Shown piece by piece: positions 51,304 through 60,626 of a DNA stretch of 64,000 bases (positions are counted from its first letter, which is position 1; each line of letters opens with the position of its first letter). Source of the stretch: Methylobacterium sp. J-070 (GTDB lineage: Bacteria; Pseudomonadota; Alphaproteobacteria; Rhizobiales; Beijerinckiaceae). The position numbers were made by a program, and so were the translations under genes. Location of the stretch: assembly GCF_022829385.1 (NCBI RefSeq), contig NZ_JAKSXX010000053.1, positions 1-64,000 of the forward strand. Reading direction: 5' to 3'. The notes below the pieces were generated by a model. The model had not been told where the DNA came from. It ran no database searches and saw nothing but the letters and a program-made list of their open reading frames with translations.

Positions 51304-51858
51304 ATGGACGACGCGATCACGACCGCCTTCACATCCCTGATCGGTCTGCCCTGTTGGGGCGTCCAGCGGGGGCACGGCAGCATGCTCACCTTCGAGTTCG
51401 GTCCGCCCTACCTCCGGATCAGGGAGCCCTACGTCTCAAACTCGCCCGCGGCCTGGATACGTGAGCGGGCCGCGCGGCGGCGCATCCGACCCTGCGGGGC
51501 GTGGCACCTGTTCATCTTCTGCTGCCACTGGCGCATCGCCGTCTCCGGCGAGGTGTTGGCGGAAGACGAGAGCCCGGTCGATCAGATCGAGGCCGCGGTA
51601 CACGCGGTGGATGGACAGAAGCTGACGATGTTCGCGCTTGATGCCGTCACCTGCACGACGACGTTCGCGTTTGATCTTGGGGCCAGCCTGACGACGTGGC
51701 CCTACGCGGACGAGATCGACGAGCCGTGGTCGCTATATCAGCCCGAGGGGCAGGTCCTGGCTTATCGAAGCGACGGCTGCCGCAGCCTCGGTTCGGCCGA
51801 CGAGGACCCCGACCGCCACGTCTGGATACCCGTCGATCAGGACGTGCGTGTCCCTTAG
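51304..51858 (+). CDS. Conserved hypothetical protein, 184 aa
   Basis: The 184-residue protein begins MDDAITTAFTSLIGLPCWGV, then RGHGSMLTFEFGPPYLRIRE, RRRIRPCGAWHLFIFCCHWR and MFALDAVTCTTTFAFDLGAS. This looks like a widespread bacterial family of unknown function with IGLPxW, RGHGSxLTFEFG and WHLxIxCCxW motifs. No domain name is certain. ATG 51304 is the likely start; an upstream frame has unlikely residues. It ends 36 nt before the convergent gene at 51894. Confidence 0.65.
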   Translation: MDDAITTAFTSLIGLPCWGVQRGHGSMLTFEFGPPYLRIREPYVSNSPAAWIRERAARRRIRPCGAWHLFIFCCHWRIAVSGEVLAEDESPVDQIEAAVHAVDGQKLTMFALDAVTCTTTFAFDLGASLTTWPYADEIDEPWSLYQPEGQVLAYRSDGCRSLGSADEDPDRHVWIPVDQDVRVP

Positions 51859-51893
51859 CGCCGGGTCGTCCGAGAAGGGTGTGAACCGGCCGC

Positions 51894-52295
51894 TCACCGG
51901 TCAGTCCGTACATCCGCGAAAGTCTTACTGACGCGAACCAGAGTGACCACGTCGTCCGTCTCAACCTCACACCACGAACTATCGATAGCCCGGAGTATCA
52001 CCCAAGGCGTGCCATCTCCGTCGTCGTAGGCAGAGAACTCGCCCCAGATGACCTGTTCCACCTGACCGAAAATCTGACCCAACACGACGCCGGAAACACG
52101 CTTTAAAGATTGGCAGAGCGCCTCAAGATGAATTGCCCCTTCGCCCGTAGCGGAGAGGGTTTCGTTGAAGCGGGCGACCCCGGCAACCTGCCATGAGGCC
52201 CGGATCGCGCGCTCACCGAGCATCGGCAGTACAAGGCGAGGATCAACTACAGCGGCGTGCTGCGGCTCAAGGTCATGGATTTGTAACGTCGGCAT
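51894..52295 (-). CDS. Hypothetical protein, 133 aa
   Basis: The 133-residue product starts at ATG 52295 with MPTLQIHDLEPQHAAVVDPR, then LALPMLGERA-like helix, WQVAGVARFNETLSATGEGA, VSGVVLGQIFGQVEQVIWGE and VTLVRVSKTFADVRTD. It appears to be a soluble alpha/beta protein. Its overall lower GC content suggests transfer. No family is recognised. Confidence 0.55.
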   Translation of the reverse strand: MPTLQIHDLEPQHAAVVDPRLVLPMLGERAIRASWQVAGVARFNETLSATGEGAIHLEALCQSLKRVSGVVLGQIFGQVEQVIWGEFSAYDDGDGTPWVILRAIDSSWCEVETDDVVTLVRVSKTFADVRTDR

Positions 52296-52484
52296 CGTCC
52301 AGCCCCCGCGTGAGGCTATTCTGGCATGGTGCTGAGCGTCTGCAATGGGTGGTTTTCTGCCCATCCGCTCTTGGACGCGGTTGCATCGAAGCGGACAATG
52401 CCGCAGGGGCCGCTCGCGACCCGTCTCGGACGCCGAGAAGGTCCGCTTGTGGGTGCATAGCCACTGCACGGGGTCCGCCACGCG

Positions 52485-53381
52485 TCAGTCGCTAACTGGA
52501 CTCAAACCGGCGAGCAGGGGAGCGTGCGCCACAAGCCTGCGGAACAGGAAATCGTTGAACAGCCGCACGCGCTTCGTCTTCCGCGCTTCCTCCTGGGTGA
52601 GGAGCCAGAGCGTCCCGTACATGTGCAGGTCGGTCCCCGGCACCCTGACCAGGAGGGGGTCGGCATCCCCGACGAAACACGGCAGCGTCGTGATGCCGAG
52701 CCCTTGCCGGACCGCCGCGAGCTGAGATCCGGCATCCGTGACCCTGAACGGGACTTCGGCGGCGCGAACCTCGCCCTCGCCGGCCCAGTCCGGGACCCCA
52801 TGGGCGCTGATGACGATCCAGCGGATGGGATCGGGCGCGCCTGCACGCCGCGCGGCGATGCAGGCGCGGGAGACGTAGACGCCCCCGAACAGGTCGGGCC
52901 CCTTCAGGCCGTGGAGATTAAGCGGCAGGCTCTTGCGGTCGTAGACGACCCGGATCGCGACGTCGGCTTCCCGGTTCGTCAGGTTCGCCAGCTCGCCGGA
53001 CGACGAGATGTCCATCTCGATGTCCGGATGCAGGCGCGCGAATTCGGCGAGGTCAGGCATGAGGAGGTGGGTCGAGAGGGGCGGCGCGAGTGTCACCCGC
53101 AGGAGCCCGCGCACGCTCTGGTCCCGACCGAAGACACGGCCCTCCAGCAAGTTCGAAGTCGCCTCCATCCGGTCCGCGAGTTCGAGGATCTCCTCGCCCG
53201 CGCTCGTGATGCGGTAGCCTGACGGCAGCTTCTCGAACATCTGAACGCCGAGGCGTTCCTCAAGCTGGCCGACACGCCGGAGCACGGTCGCGTGGTTCAC
53301 GCCGAGGCGTTGGGCGGCCGCCCGCACCGAGCCGGCGCGCGCCACGGCCAGGAAATAGCGGACGTCGTCCCAGTCGATCAT
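52485..53381 (-). CDS. LysR-family regulator 2
   Basis: The 298-residue protein has the LysR HTH (DVRYFLAVARAGSVRAAAQR, NHATVLRRVGQLEERLGVQM) and an effector domain (IEMDISSSGELANLTNREAD, VAIRVVYDRKSLPLNL, QGLGITTLPCFVGDADPLLV). This is the short-VAIRV type of the CrgA-like subgroup, often linked to redox or aromatic metabolism genes. ATG 53381 is used. It is divergent from the SDR at 53664, its likely target. Confidence 0.87.
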   Translation of the reverse strand: MIDWDDVRYFLAVARAGSVRAAAQRLGVNHATVLRRVGQLEERLGVQMFEKLPSGYRITSAGEEILELADRMEATSNLLEGRVFGRDQSVRGLLRVTLAPPLSTHLLMPDLAEFARLHPDIEMDISSSGELANLTNREADVAIRVVYDRKSLPLNLHGLKGPDLFGGVYVSRACIAARRAGAPDPIRWIVISAHGVPDWAGEGEVRAAEVPFRVTDAGSQLAAVRQGLGITTLPCFVGDADPLLVRVPGTDLHMYGTLWLLTQEEARKTKRVRLFNDFLFRRLVAHAPLLAGLSPVSD

Positions 53382-53663
53382 GGTGCGTCCTGGCACCGGG
53401 GGGCACCCCGTTCCGGGCTCGTGTGCCGACGTCCCGGACGGCAACGCATCTGCATCATTTGGATGGGGGCGTTGAGGTGGCCATGGGCCTGCCGGTTCTA
53501 GCCGGGGTTACCCGTCTCCGCTACCCGGCTTACGCGCCAGGTGGATCGATTTCGCACCACCGATGTGCGCACCTTCGCACTCAACATCCGGCGGCCACGG
53601 ATGCATTTCGGGGCTCTGGGAGACATCCCCGGACGTCAGGAACGGAGCACCGGAGTGGCAGTC

Positions 53664-54413
53664 ATGAAGAGACTCGAAGGCAAGGTCGCGGTCATCACCG
53701 GCGGAAACAGCGGGATTGGATTGGCCACGGCCAAGCGCTTCGTCGAGGAGGGCGCCCACGTCGTGATCACCGGGCGGCGGGAGAAGGAGTTGCAGGAGGC
53801 GGCGGCCTCGATCCGGGACAACGTCACGACGGTCGCGGGCGACGTCACCCGGCTGGAGGACCTGGACCGGCTCTATGCAGTCGTGAAGGAGAAGCACGGC
53901 CACATCGACGTGCTCTTCGCGAATGCCGGCTGGGGTGAACTCGCACCGCTCGCAGCGGCCACCGAAGCTCACTTCGACAAGACCTTCGACCTGAACGCGA
54001 AGGGGACGTTCTTCACCGTGCAGAAGGCCCTTCCCCTGTTCAGGGACGGGGGCTCGATCATCCTGACCTCCTCGGTCGCGAACGTGAGGGGAGACGCGGC
54101 CTTCACGGCCTACGCCGCCGCCAAGGCCGCCGTGCGCTGCTTCGCCCGCGGCTGGACGGCGGAGCTGAAGGATCGAAGGATCCGCGTGAATTCCATGAGC
54201 CCCGGCCCCATCGAGACTCCGGCCCTGGAGAAGGTGGGCCTCACCGCAGAGCAGGTCGAGCAGGCGGTCGCCAGTTTCGCCTCGCAGGTCCCGCTCGGCC
54301 GCAGGGGCAAGCCTGAGGAGGTCGCGGCCGCCGTCCTGTTCCTCGCTTCTGACGAAAGCTCCTTCGTCACCGGCGTGGATCTCGCCGTCGACGGCGGCAT
54401 GGCCCAGGTCTGA
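53664..54413 (+). CDS. Short-chain dehydrogenase 3
   Basis: The 249-residue protein is an SDR with AVITGGNSGIGLATAKRFVE, NAGWGEL, IILTSSVANVRGD, YAAAKAAVRCFARGW and GVDLAVDGGMAQV. The VxGGGxGIGLATAxxF form and ITGRREKEL suggest an NADPH-dependent enzyme near glucose-1-dehydrogenase or related reductases. ATG 53664 is chosen; GTG 53655 is possible. It precedes a SnoaL-like gene, forming a small operon with it and the methyltransferase. Confidence 0.87.
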   Translation: MKRLEGKVAVITGGNSGIGLATAKRFVEEGAHVVITGRREKELQEAAASIRDNVTTVAGDVTRLEDLDRLYAVVKEKHGHIDVLFANAGWGELAPLAAATEAHFDKTFDLNAKGTFFTVQKALPLFRDGGSIILTSSVANVRGDAAFTAYAAAKAAVRCFARGWTAELKDRRIRVNSMSPGPIETPALEKVGLTAEQVEQAVASFASQVPLGRRGKPEEVAAAVLFLASDESSFVTGVDLAVDGGMAQV

Positions 54414-54445
54414 CCTGACGCCGTACTGGATCGGGGTAAGCCACC

Positions 54446-54874
54446 ATGAGCACCGAGCAGAACGTCCGGACGGTGAAGGACTTCTTCGCCGCGATGGGCA
54501 AGGGCGACGGGGAGGCCCTCCTGGCGCTGGTCGCCGAGGACATCGAGTGGATCATCCCGGGCAAGGACTGGCCGCTGGCGGGAACGTATCGCGGGCAGGC
54601 GGGCCTGGCGCGGCTGCTCAAGACCGCGTCCGGGTCGATGGAGACGTCGACGGAGCCCCGGGAGTTCGTCGCCCAGGGCGACCGGGTGCTGGTGGTCGGC
54701 TTCGCCAGGGGGAAGGTCAAGGCCACGAACAAGCCGTTCGAGGATGACTGGGTCTTCGCCATCACGGTCCGGGACGGCAAGCTTACCCGCGTCCGGGAGT
54801 ATGTCGACACCCAGGCCTTGGCGCGGGCCGCCGAGACGGAGACGGCCCCGGCGCGCTCGTCCACCGGGTCCTGA
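54446..54874 (+). CDS. SnoaL/NTF2-like protein
   Basis: The 142-residue protein fits the SnoaL-like (NTF2) fold: VRTVKDFFAAMGKGDGEALL, VAEDIEWIIPGKDWPLAGTY, GQAGLARLLKTASGSMETST, DRVLVVGFARGKVKATNKPF and VFAITVRDGKLTRVREYVDT. Members are often polyketide cyclases, isomerases or small-molecule-binding proteins; the substrate here is unknown. It lies 32 nt after dehydrogenase 3. Confidence 0.8.
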   Translation: MSTEQNVRTVKDFFAAMGKGDGEALLALVAEDIEWIIPGKDWPLAGTYRGQAGLARLLKTASGSMETSTEPREFVAQGDRVLVVGFARGKVKATNKPFEDDWVFAITVRDGKLTRVREYVDTQALARAAETETAPARSSTGS

Positions 54875-54978
54875 GCCGTAGGGCAAGCCTCACGAGGCTT
54901 GCCCCAGCACCGCGCGGGCCGCGGAGCGACGTCTCGACGCCGCGCGCTCGTCGCATGTCCGACCCTGAAGGAAATCCC

Positions 54979-55611
54979 ATGTACGACCAAGCCACGCAAT
55001 CAGAACTGGTCCGGTTCGCGCGCGTCGATGCGGGCGCCACGGTCATCGACGTCTACCCGGGAGGCGGTGACTGGACCCGTGTCCTCTCGGACGTCGTCGG
55101 ACCCGAAGGTCGGGTCTACAGCTTCGTGCCGGCCGAGGTCGCGCACTTCAAGAACGACCCTGTCGGCCTCATGCAGATGCTGGCGAAGGAGCCGGGCCGG
55201 GAAAACGTCGAAGCCGTCTCCGCGGACCTCGTCGCGTTGGCGGAGGTCACGCAGCCCGCGGACATCCTGTGGCTCCACCTGTTCTACCACGATCTCCACA
55301 CCGCGCTGATCCAGGGCAAGGGCGCGACGGCGGACACCTTCAACCGGGCCGTCCATGACCGGCTGAGGCCCGGCGGCCGCTACGTCGTCGTCGACCACGC
55401 CGCCGCCGCCGGGTCGGGCACGAGCGATACCCAATCCCTCCACCGGATCGATCCTGCGTTGGTCCGCGAGGAGGTCGAGGCGGCCGGCTTCGTGCTGGAT
55501 GCCGTGAGCACCCTGCTTGCGAACGAGGAGGATCCGCACTCGATCAAGGTGTTCGATCCGTCGATCAAGGGTCGGACGGATCGTTTCGCCTACCGGTTCA
55601 TGAAACCCTGA
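54979..55611 (+). CDS. Class I SAM-dependent methyltransferase
   Basis: The 210-residue protein has a methyltransferase fold: ATVIDVYPGGGDWTRVLSDV (motif I in modified form), GRVYSFVPAEVAHF, VEAVSADLVALAEVTQ, DILWLHLFYHDLHT and RLRPGGRYVVVDHAA. Such proteins are often annotated as predicted methyltransferases acting on small molecules. ATG 54979 follows GAAGGAA and is preferred over ATG 54955. It follows the SnoaL-like gene. Confidence 0.78.
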   Translation: MYDQATQSELVRFARVDAGATVIDVYPGGGDWTRVLSDVVGPEGRVYSFVPAEVAHFKNDPVGLMQMLAKEPGRENVEAVSADLVALAEVTQPADILWLHLFYHDLHTALIQGKGATADTFNRAVHDRLRPGGRYVVVDHAAAAGSGTSDTQSLHRIDPALVREEVEAAGFVLDAVSTLLANEEDPHSIKVFDPSIKGRTDRFAYRFMKP

Positions 55612-56041
55612 GTGGCTTGGCCGGTCCGCCTCCAGTGGCCCGTAGGCGCTGATTGCACGGCAATACAAGCGCAATTCTTCGATTTCTTTCAGGCCGCACG
55701 GACGTGCGCGCTTCGGGGTAGGTGGACAGAGCTGCCGAATGACCAAGTTGGGCGCACCGCGGACGAAATGCCTGCGGGAAAGACGTCCGCTTCGGGGAAC
55801 CACGCGACCGCGATTGTATGGCCGGGTCGGGTCGACATCGGACGGTACCAACCGTCAGGTTTCGACCTCTAGCGCCTGGGCTCCCTCTCGTTCGATTCCG
55901 ACGCTTTCAAGGGCGCATCTCCAGAAAAGAACAAGCCTCGTCGATAGGCTTCAACCCGAGCCAATCGACGGGCACGTGTTCAACTGTCCTCGCAATGCCG
56001 ATGGGCCCTCCACCAGCCTCGGCAGATCCGGGGATGGCACG
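55612..56041. other. Intergenic stretch without a clear gene
   Basis: These 430 bases have open frames on both strands, but none gives a protein-like sequence. The right end must carry the start region of the transglutaminase-like pseudogene. I see no convincing promoter or hairpin. Confidence 0.5.
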
Positions 56042-56904
56042 TTGGTCGACATCTGCATCAGGCACCGGACAACCTACCGCTATCGCCAGCCGGTCAGCCT
56101 CGGGCCGCACCGCTTGATGATGAGGCCACGGGAGAGCCGCGACCTGCGCCTCCTGTCGAGTGCGATCACCCTGTCCCCGGAGGCAACGGTCACCTGGGCT
56201 CAGGACGTCGCCGGCAATGCCGTGGCGACGGCGACCTTTCACACCTTAGCCGACAGCCTCGTCGTGGAGAGCGTGTCGCGGGTGGATCTCGCAGCCGCGG
56301 CCTATCCGGTCTTCGCCATCGCCCCTTCCGCCATCGCGTTTCCCTTCCGCTACACTGACGACGAGTGGACGGATCTCGGGAATTTAACGGTCCTGCAGTA
56401 CCCGAGAGGCTCTCCAAGCCTACGGGACTGGGCGCAAGGGTTCGTGGCGGGCTACCCCACCGACACTCTGTCCCTGCTCAAGGACATCAACGCCGGCGTC
56501 GGTAGCGCCATCGCCTACCAGGTCCGTGAGGATGAGGGCACGCAGTCGCCGAGCGAGACCTTGTTCCTGAGGATGGGATCCTGCCGGGATCTGGCGACGC
56601 TCCTCGTCGAGGCCGTGCGCAGCCTGGGCTTCGGGGCCCGCGTCGTCTCGGGCTACCTCCATGACCCGTCGCGAACGCTGCTCGGCTCGGCGGTTGCGGG
56701 GGCCACGCATGCCTGGGCGGAGATTTTCCTGCCGGGGCGGGATGGATCACCTTCGATCCGACGAACCGCAGCGTCGGCGGCGCCAACCTGATCCCGGTTG
56801 CGGTCGCACGCGACATCCGGCTGGCCATGCCGCTGGTCGGGAGCTTCACCGGTCCAGCGGACGCCCTCCTGGACATGTCCGTGCAGGTAAGCGTTGAAGA
56901 ATAA
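56042..56904 (+). pseudogene. Transglutaminase-family protein with frameshift
   Basis: The sequence encodes a bacterial transglutaminase-like protein: IRHRTTYRYRQPVSLGPHRL, VAGNAVATATFHTLADSLVV, MGSCRDLATLLVEAVRSLGF with the catalytic Cys, and ATHAWAEIFLPG with the His. The frame then shifts in a G-rich run near 56740; the next frame carries GWITFDPTNRSVGGANLIPV, including the catalytic Asp, and ends VQVSVEE. One base is missing, so the gene appears inactive unless the reading or sequence is wrong there. The start is probably TTG 56042, since no ATG precedes IRHRT nearby. Confidence 0.75.
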
Positions 56905-56991
56905 CGACCAACTAACGCCGGTTTCTCCATCCGACGAAGGCGTGCGCGCGACAATCAAGCCCTGACGAAGTCGGATGCTCGTGGGCCGGTC

Positions 56992-58578
56992 TCAATGCGC
57001 GCCGGCCGCTCCCGCACCCAATCCGGATTTACGCGCCAACAGGACCGCAACCGCCGCCACGGACAGGATGACGCCGATCACCGCGAACGTGTCGCTGAAG
57101 CCCATGATCAGGGCCTGCCGTTTCACGACGGCGCCGAGCTGACCGACCGCCTTGGCAGTCGCTGCGGCACGGTCCGCGATGCCGTGGGCCATGAAGTAGT
57201 CGGTCATCTGTTCGAGCCGGGCCCGGACCTCGTCCCGCGTCAGTGTGATCGACTGCCCGATGATGTTGGAGTGGAACTGCTCGCGCTTGGTCAACACGGT
57301 CGAGAGGGTCGCGGTGCCGACGGCCCCGCCGAGGTTGCGCATCATGTTTGACAGCCCTGAGGCCGCGCCGGCCTCGCTCGGGGCGATGGCGCCCGTGGTG
57401 ATGGCACTGATCGGCGTCAGGACGAGCGCCTGACCGATGGCCCGCACGACGTTCGGGATGAAGAACTGGTCCCCCGAGTTGTCGAGCGAGAGCGTGATGT
57501 TCATGAAGCAGCTCGCGGCGAAGACGCTGATGCCGACGAACGCGATGTACCGCGCGTCCCAGCGCTTCATCATGAGCGGCACGAGCGGGATAAGCAGGAG
57601 TTGCGGCAGGCCGGTCCAGGCCAGCACGTTGCCGGTCTGCTCGGCATTGTAGCGCTGCACCTGACCCAGGTACTGGGGCAGGATGTAGACGGTGCCGAAG
57701 AGGGCGAAGCCGACGAGCGTGTTCGCCAGGACGCCGATGCCGAAGTTGCGCTGCTTCAGAAGGCGCAGGTTGATCAGCGGCTTCTCAACCGTGAGCTCTA
57801 TGACCACGAAGGCCGTCAGGAACACGGCGGCGACGATGGCCAGCCGTAGGATGAAGGGCGAGGCGAACCAGTCGTCCTTGTTGCCCTCTTCAAGCACCGT
57901 CTGGAAGGCGGCCAGGCCGATGGCCATGGTGACGACGCCGGCCCAGTCACCCTCCTTCAAGAGGTCGAGCCGCATCGGCGAGGGGTCGAGCGTGAAGGCC
58001 AGGGCCACCACCATCACGGCGCTCGGGACGGCGTTGACGTAGAAGATGGTCTGCCAGCCGTAGTTCTCGGTCAGGTAGCCGCCGATGGTCGGCCCGATGG
58101 CCGGGGCGAAGGTCACTGCGATGGCGAACAGCGCCAGGCCGATGGGCTGCTGGGGCTTCGGCAGTTTGGTCAACACCATGGTGAAGGCCATGGGGATCAG
58201 GATGCCGCCGGCGAAGCCCTGCAGGGCCCGCATCGCGATCATGGAACCCAGGTCGTGGGTGAAGGCGCAGGCGATGGAGAACAGCGGGAACAGGATGCTG
58301 TTCACGAGGATGTAGCGGCGGAAGGAGAAGACCCGGCTGAGGTAGTCTGTGAGCGGGATCACGATGATCTCGCCGATCAGGTACGCGGTCGAGATCCAGG
58401 CGCCGTTGTCGACGCCCGTGCCGATGCCGCCCTCGATGTCGAGGAGCGAGGCGTTGGTGATCTGGATGTTCAGGATCGCCATGAAGGCGCCGATCATGCT
58501 GGCCGAGACCGCGATCCACTCGCGGGTGCTGGCGCGGGCGGCCGCCCGAGGCGCCGCGGACTGAGTGACGCTCGACAT
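56992..58578 (-). CDS. emrB: EmrB/DHA2-family multidrug transporter
   Basis: The 528-residue protein is a 14-span MFS antiporter: MIGAFMAILNIQITNASLLD, YLIGEIIVIPLTDYLSRVFS, RALQGFAGGILIPMAF, and AIGPTIGGYLTENYGWQTIF (motif C). It pairs with the membrane fusion protein EmrA, encoded 26 nt upstream in the same operon, to export drugs or organic toxins across both membranes with an outer-membrane channel encoded elsewhere. Confidence 0.9.
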   Translation of the reverse strand: MSSVTQSAAPRAAARASTREWIAVSASMIGAFMAILNIQITNASLLDIEGGIGTGVDNGAWISTAYLIGEIIVIPLTDYLSRVFSFRRYILVNSILFPLFSIACAFTHDLGSMIAMRALQGFAGGILIPMAFTMVLTKLPKPQQPIGLALFAIAVTFAPAIGPTIGGYLTENYGWQTIFYVNAVPSAVMVVALAFTLDPSPMRLDLLKEGDWAGVVTMAIGLAAFQTVLEEGNKDDWFASPFILRLAIVAAVFLTAFVVIELTVEKPLINLRLLKQRNFGIGVLANTLVGFALFGTVYILPQYLGQVQRYNAEQTGNVLAWTGLPQLLLIPLVPLMMKRWDARYIAFVGISVFAASCFMNITLSLDNSGDQFFIPNVVRAIGQALVLTPISAITTGAIAPSEAGAASGLSNMMRNLGGAVGTATLSTVLTKREQFHSNIIGQSITLTRDEVRARLEQMTDYFMAHGIADRAAATAKAVGQLGAVVKRQALIMGFSDTFAVIGVILSVAAVAVLLARKSGLGAGAAGAH

Positions 58579-58604
58579 GGGACGACCCTCCTCAGGGTGC
58601 TACG

Positions 58605-59786
58605 TCACTTCACCTGCGCGCGGGCAGACGAGCTTTGGGCCTGCTCCTTGGTGTCGATCACCGGCTCGACCGACATGCCGGGACGGAGGTCGCCGGTGGC
58701 GGCGCTGGACGGGTCGAGCGAGATCCTCACGGGGATGCGCTGCACGACCTTCGTGAAGTTGCCGGTGGCGTTGTCCGGCGGCAGGAGCGCGAAGGTCTGA
58801 CCGCTGGCGGGTGCGAGGCTGTCGACGCGCCCGGTGAAGGTCCGGCCCGGGAACATGTCGACCTCGACCGTGACGCGCTGGCCCTTGCGGACGTCGGTGA
58901 GCTGGGTCTCTTTGTAGTTCGCCACCACGTAGACCGCCGCGGTCGGGACCACCGACATCAGCTGCGTCCCGGCATTGACGTACTGGCCGACGCGCAGCGT
59001 GCGGTTGCCCACCACGCCATCCGTGGGCGCGCGAACCGTCGTGTAGGACAGGTTGAGCTCCGCCTGGTGCTCCAGCGCCCGGGCTCGCGCGAGGGCGGCC
59101 TCGGCCTGGGCAAGCTCCGCCTTCAGTTGTCCGACCTGCTTGGTCGCGGAGTTCAGCGCCGCGTTGTCCCGCTGGACGGTGGCGCGCGAGGCGGCGATCC
59201 GGGAAGCCGCCTGCTGGGCGTTCTGGACCGAGCCGTAACCGGTGGAGGCAAGATCGGCGTAGCGCTTGTTCTCCTGCTCGGCGAAGACCTGGCTGGCCTG
59301 GCTGACGGTCACGGTCGCCCTGGCCGCTTCGATCACGGCCTGCTGGGTGTCGAGGGCGGCCTTCTTGCTCTCGATGGCGGCCAGGGCGGCCAGGACATCC
59401 GCCTTCGCCTGGTCGAGGGAGACGCGATAGTCGCGGTCGTCGATGCGGGTGAGGACCTGGCCGGCCTTCACGGGCTCGTTGTCGCCCACGAGCACCTCGC
59501 CGAGGTAGCCGGACACCTTCGGGGCAATGGTGACGCTGTCGGCCTGGACGTAGGCGTCGTCGGTCGAGATGTTGAAGCGGCCTACCGTCCAGTAGTCCCA
59601 GCCGTAGTCGCCCCCCCCTGCCACTGCGGCGAGGCTCGCGCCTACCATGAGGAGCCGTCGGATGCCGCCTTTGGTCCGCTTCGGAGCCGCGAGCGCATCG
59701 GCGCGCGCTGCCAGCTTGGGATCGGTTAACGCCTCGTCGGAAGAGACCTGGCGGTCGACGGTGAATGCGTCCGGGTGCTTCGACAT
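58605..59786 (-). CDS. emrA: EmrA/HlyD-family membrane fusion protein
   Basis: The 393-residue protein has a cytoplasmic start, one membrane span (RLLMVGASLAAVAGGGDYGW), then a lipoyl-like hairpin (ADSVTIAPKVSGYLGEVLVG) and long coiled-coil hairpin (YADLASTGYGSVQNAQQAAS, LKAELAQAEAALARARALEH) and beta-barrel region (NLSYTTVRAPTDGVVGNRTL, VYVVANYKETQLTDVRKGQR). It is the periplasmic partner of EmrB. ATG 59786 is chosen; it is divergent from tetR. Confidence 0.9.
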   Translation of the reverse strand: MSKHPDAFTVDRQVSSDEALTDPKLAARADALAAPKRTKGGIRRLLMVGASLAAVAGGGDYGWDYWTVGRFNISTDDAYVQADSVTIAPKVSGYLGEVLVGDNEPVKAGQVLTRIDDRDYRVSLDQAKADVLAALAAIESKKAALDTQQAVIEAARATVTVSQASQVFAEQENKRYADLASTGYGSVQNAQQAASRIAASRATVQRDNAALNSATKQVGQLKAELAQAEAALARARALEHQAELNLSYTTVRAPTDGVVGNRTLRVGQYVNAGTQLMSVVPTAAVYVVANYKETQLTDVRKGQRVTVEVDMFPGRTFTGRVDSLAPASGQTFALLPPDNATGNFTKVVQRIPVRISLDPSSAATGDLRPGMSVEPVIDTKEQAQSSSARAQVK

Positions 59787-59838
59787 GACCGCTTCTCCTC
59801 GTGAGGCGGATGCCGGCGTTGGAGTTCGACCCGGCAAT

Positions 59839-59871
59839 TAGGAAACTTGCGCGTTTCCAAATTGGTTCCTA
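59839..59871. promoter_or_regulatory. TetR-type operator between emrA and tetR
   Basis: GGAAAC-TTGCGC-GTTTCC (59841-59858) is an inverted repeat with perfect 6-bp arms, nested in an outer pair TAGGAA (59839-59844) and TTCCTA (59866-59871). It lies between the divergent emrA and tetR starts and is the obvious operator for control of both. Confidence 0.6.
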
Positions 59872-59909
59872 TTATCGTCGGTGTCAATCGAGCCAGCGGG
59901 AATTATTCC

Positions 59910-60596
59910 ATGGACGCCCTACACCAGCCGGCTCGCCGCCCGCGTGGCCGGCCGCCGGTACGGACTGACGACGAGACGCGCGGGCTGATCGCGGAGGCTG
60001 CGCGGCGCGCCTTCATGACGAACGGCTTCGCCGGCACGAGCATGGATGACGTGGCGCAAGCGGCCGGCGTCTCGAAGAAGACGCTCTACCGTCTCGTCCC
60101 GAACAAGGGCGACCTGTTCCAGAGCTCGGTCACGGATCGTATCGCCAGGTTCATGCTGGCGATTGATCCGGTCGCCCTTGGCGCGTTGCCGGTTGCCACC
60201 GCGCTCGGCCGCATCATGGAGGAATACGGGCTTCTCACCCTGTCGCCGGAAACGGTCGCGATCCAGAAACTGGTCATCGCCGAGAGCGACCGGTTTCCCG
60301 CTCTCGCCGAGAGCTTCTTCCAGGAGGCGATAACGGCGACGCAGCAGGCTTTGACGGCTTATCTCAATCAACAGTGCGAGCGCGGTAAGCTTCAGCTTGC
60401 TGATCCCGGCCTGGCTGCAGGCATGCTGCGGGGAATGATGACGATGGAGCCTCAGCGGGCAGCGATGATGGGGCAGCGGCCCCTTCCGAATGTGAGCGAG
60501 ATCGCCGAGAGGGCCCGGTGTTGCGTGCAGGTGTTCTTGTTCGGTGCAACGGCGCAGATCCGACCCGGCGATGTGCAGGTTGCCGAGGGATCGTAA
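59910..60596 (+). CDS. TetR-family regulator of emrAB
   Basis: The 228-residue protein has the TetR HTH (TRGLIAEAARRAFMTNGFAG, TSMDDVAQAAGVSKKTLYRL) and a helical ligand-binding domain of the TetR_C AefR-like form (LVIAESDRFPALAESFFQEA, ATQQALTAYLNQQCERGKLQ). ATG 59910 is used. It lies divergent from emrA and probably represses it. A small ligand, perhaps the drug, would relieve repression. Confidence 0.87.
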   Translation: MDALHQPARRPRGRPPVRTDDETRGLIAEAARRAFMTNGFAGTSMDDVAQAAGVSKKTLYRLVPNKGDLFQSSVTDRIARFMLAIDPVALGALPVATALGRIMEEYGLLTLSPETVAIQKLVIAESDRFPALAESFFQEAITATQQALTAYLNQQCERGKLQLADPGLAAGMLRGMMTMEPQRAAMMGQRPLPNVSEIAERARCCVQVFLFGATAQIRPGDVQVAEGS

Positions 60597-60626
60597 CCGG
60601 TCATTCAAAGCGGCTTCCGGAACCAG

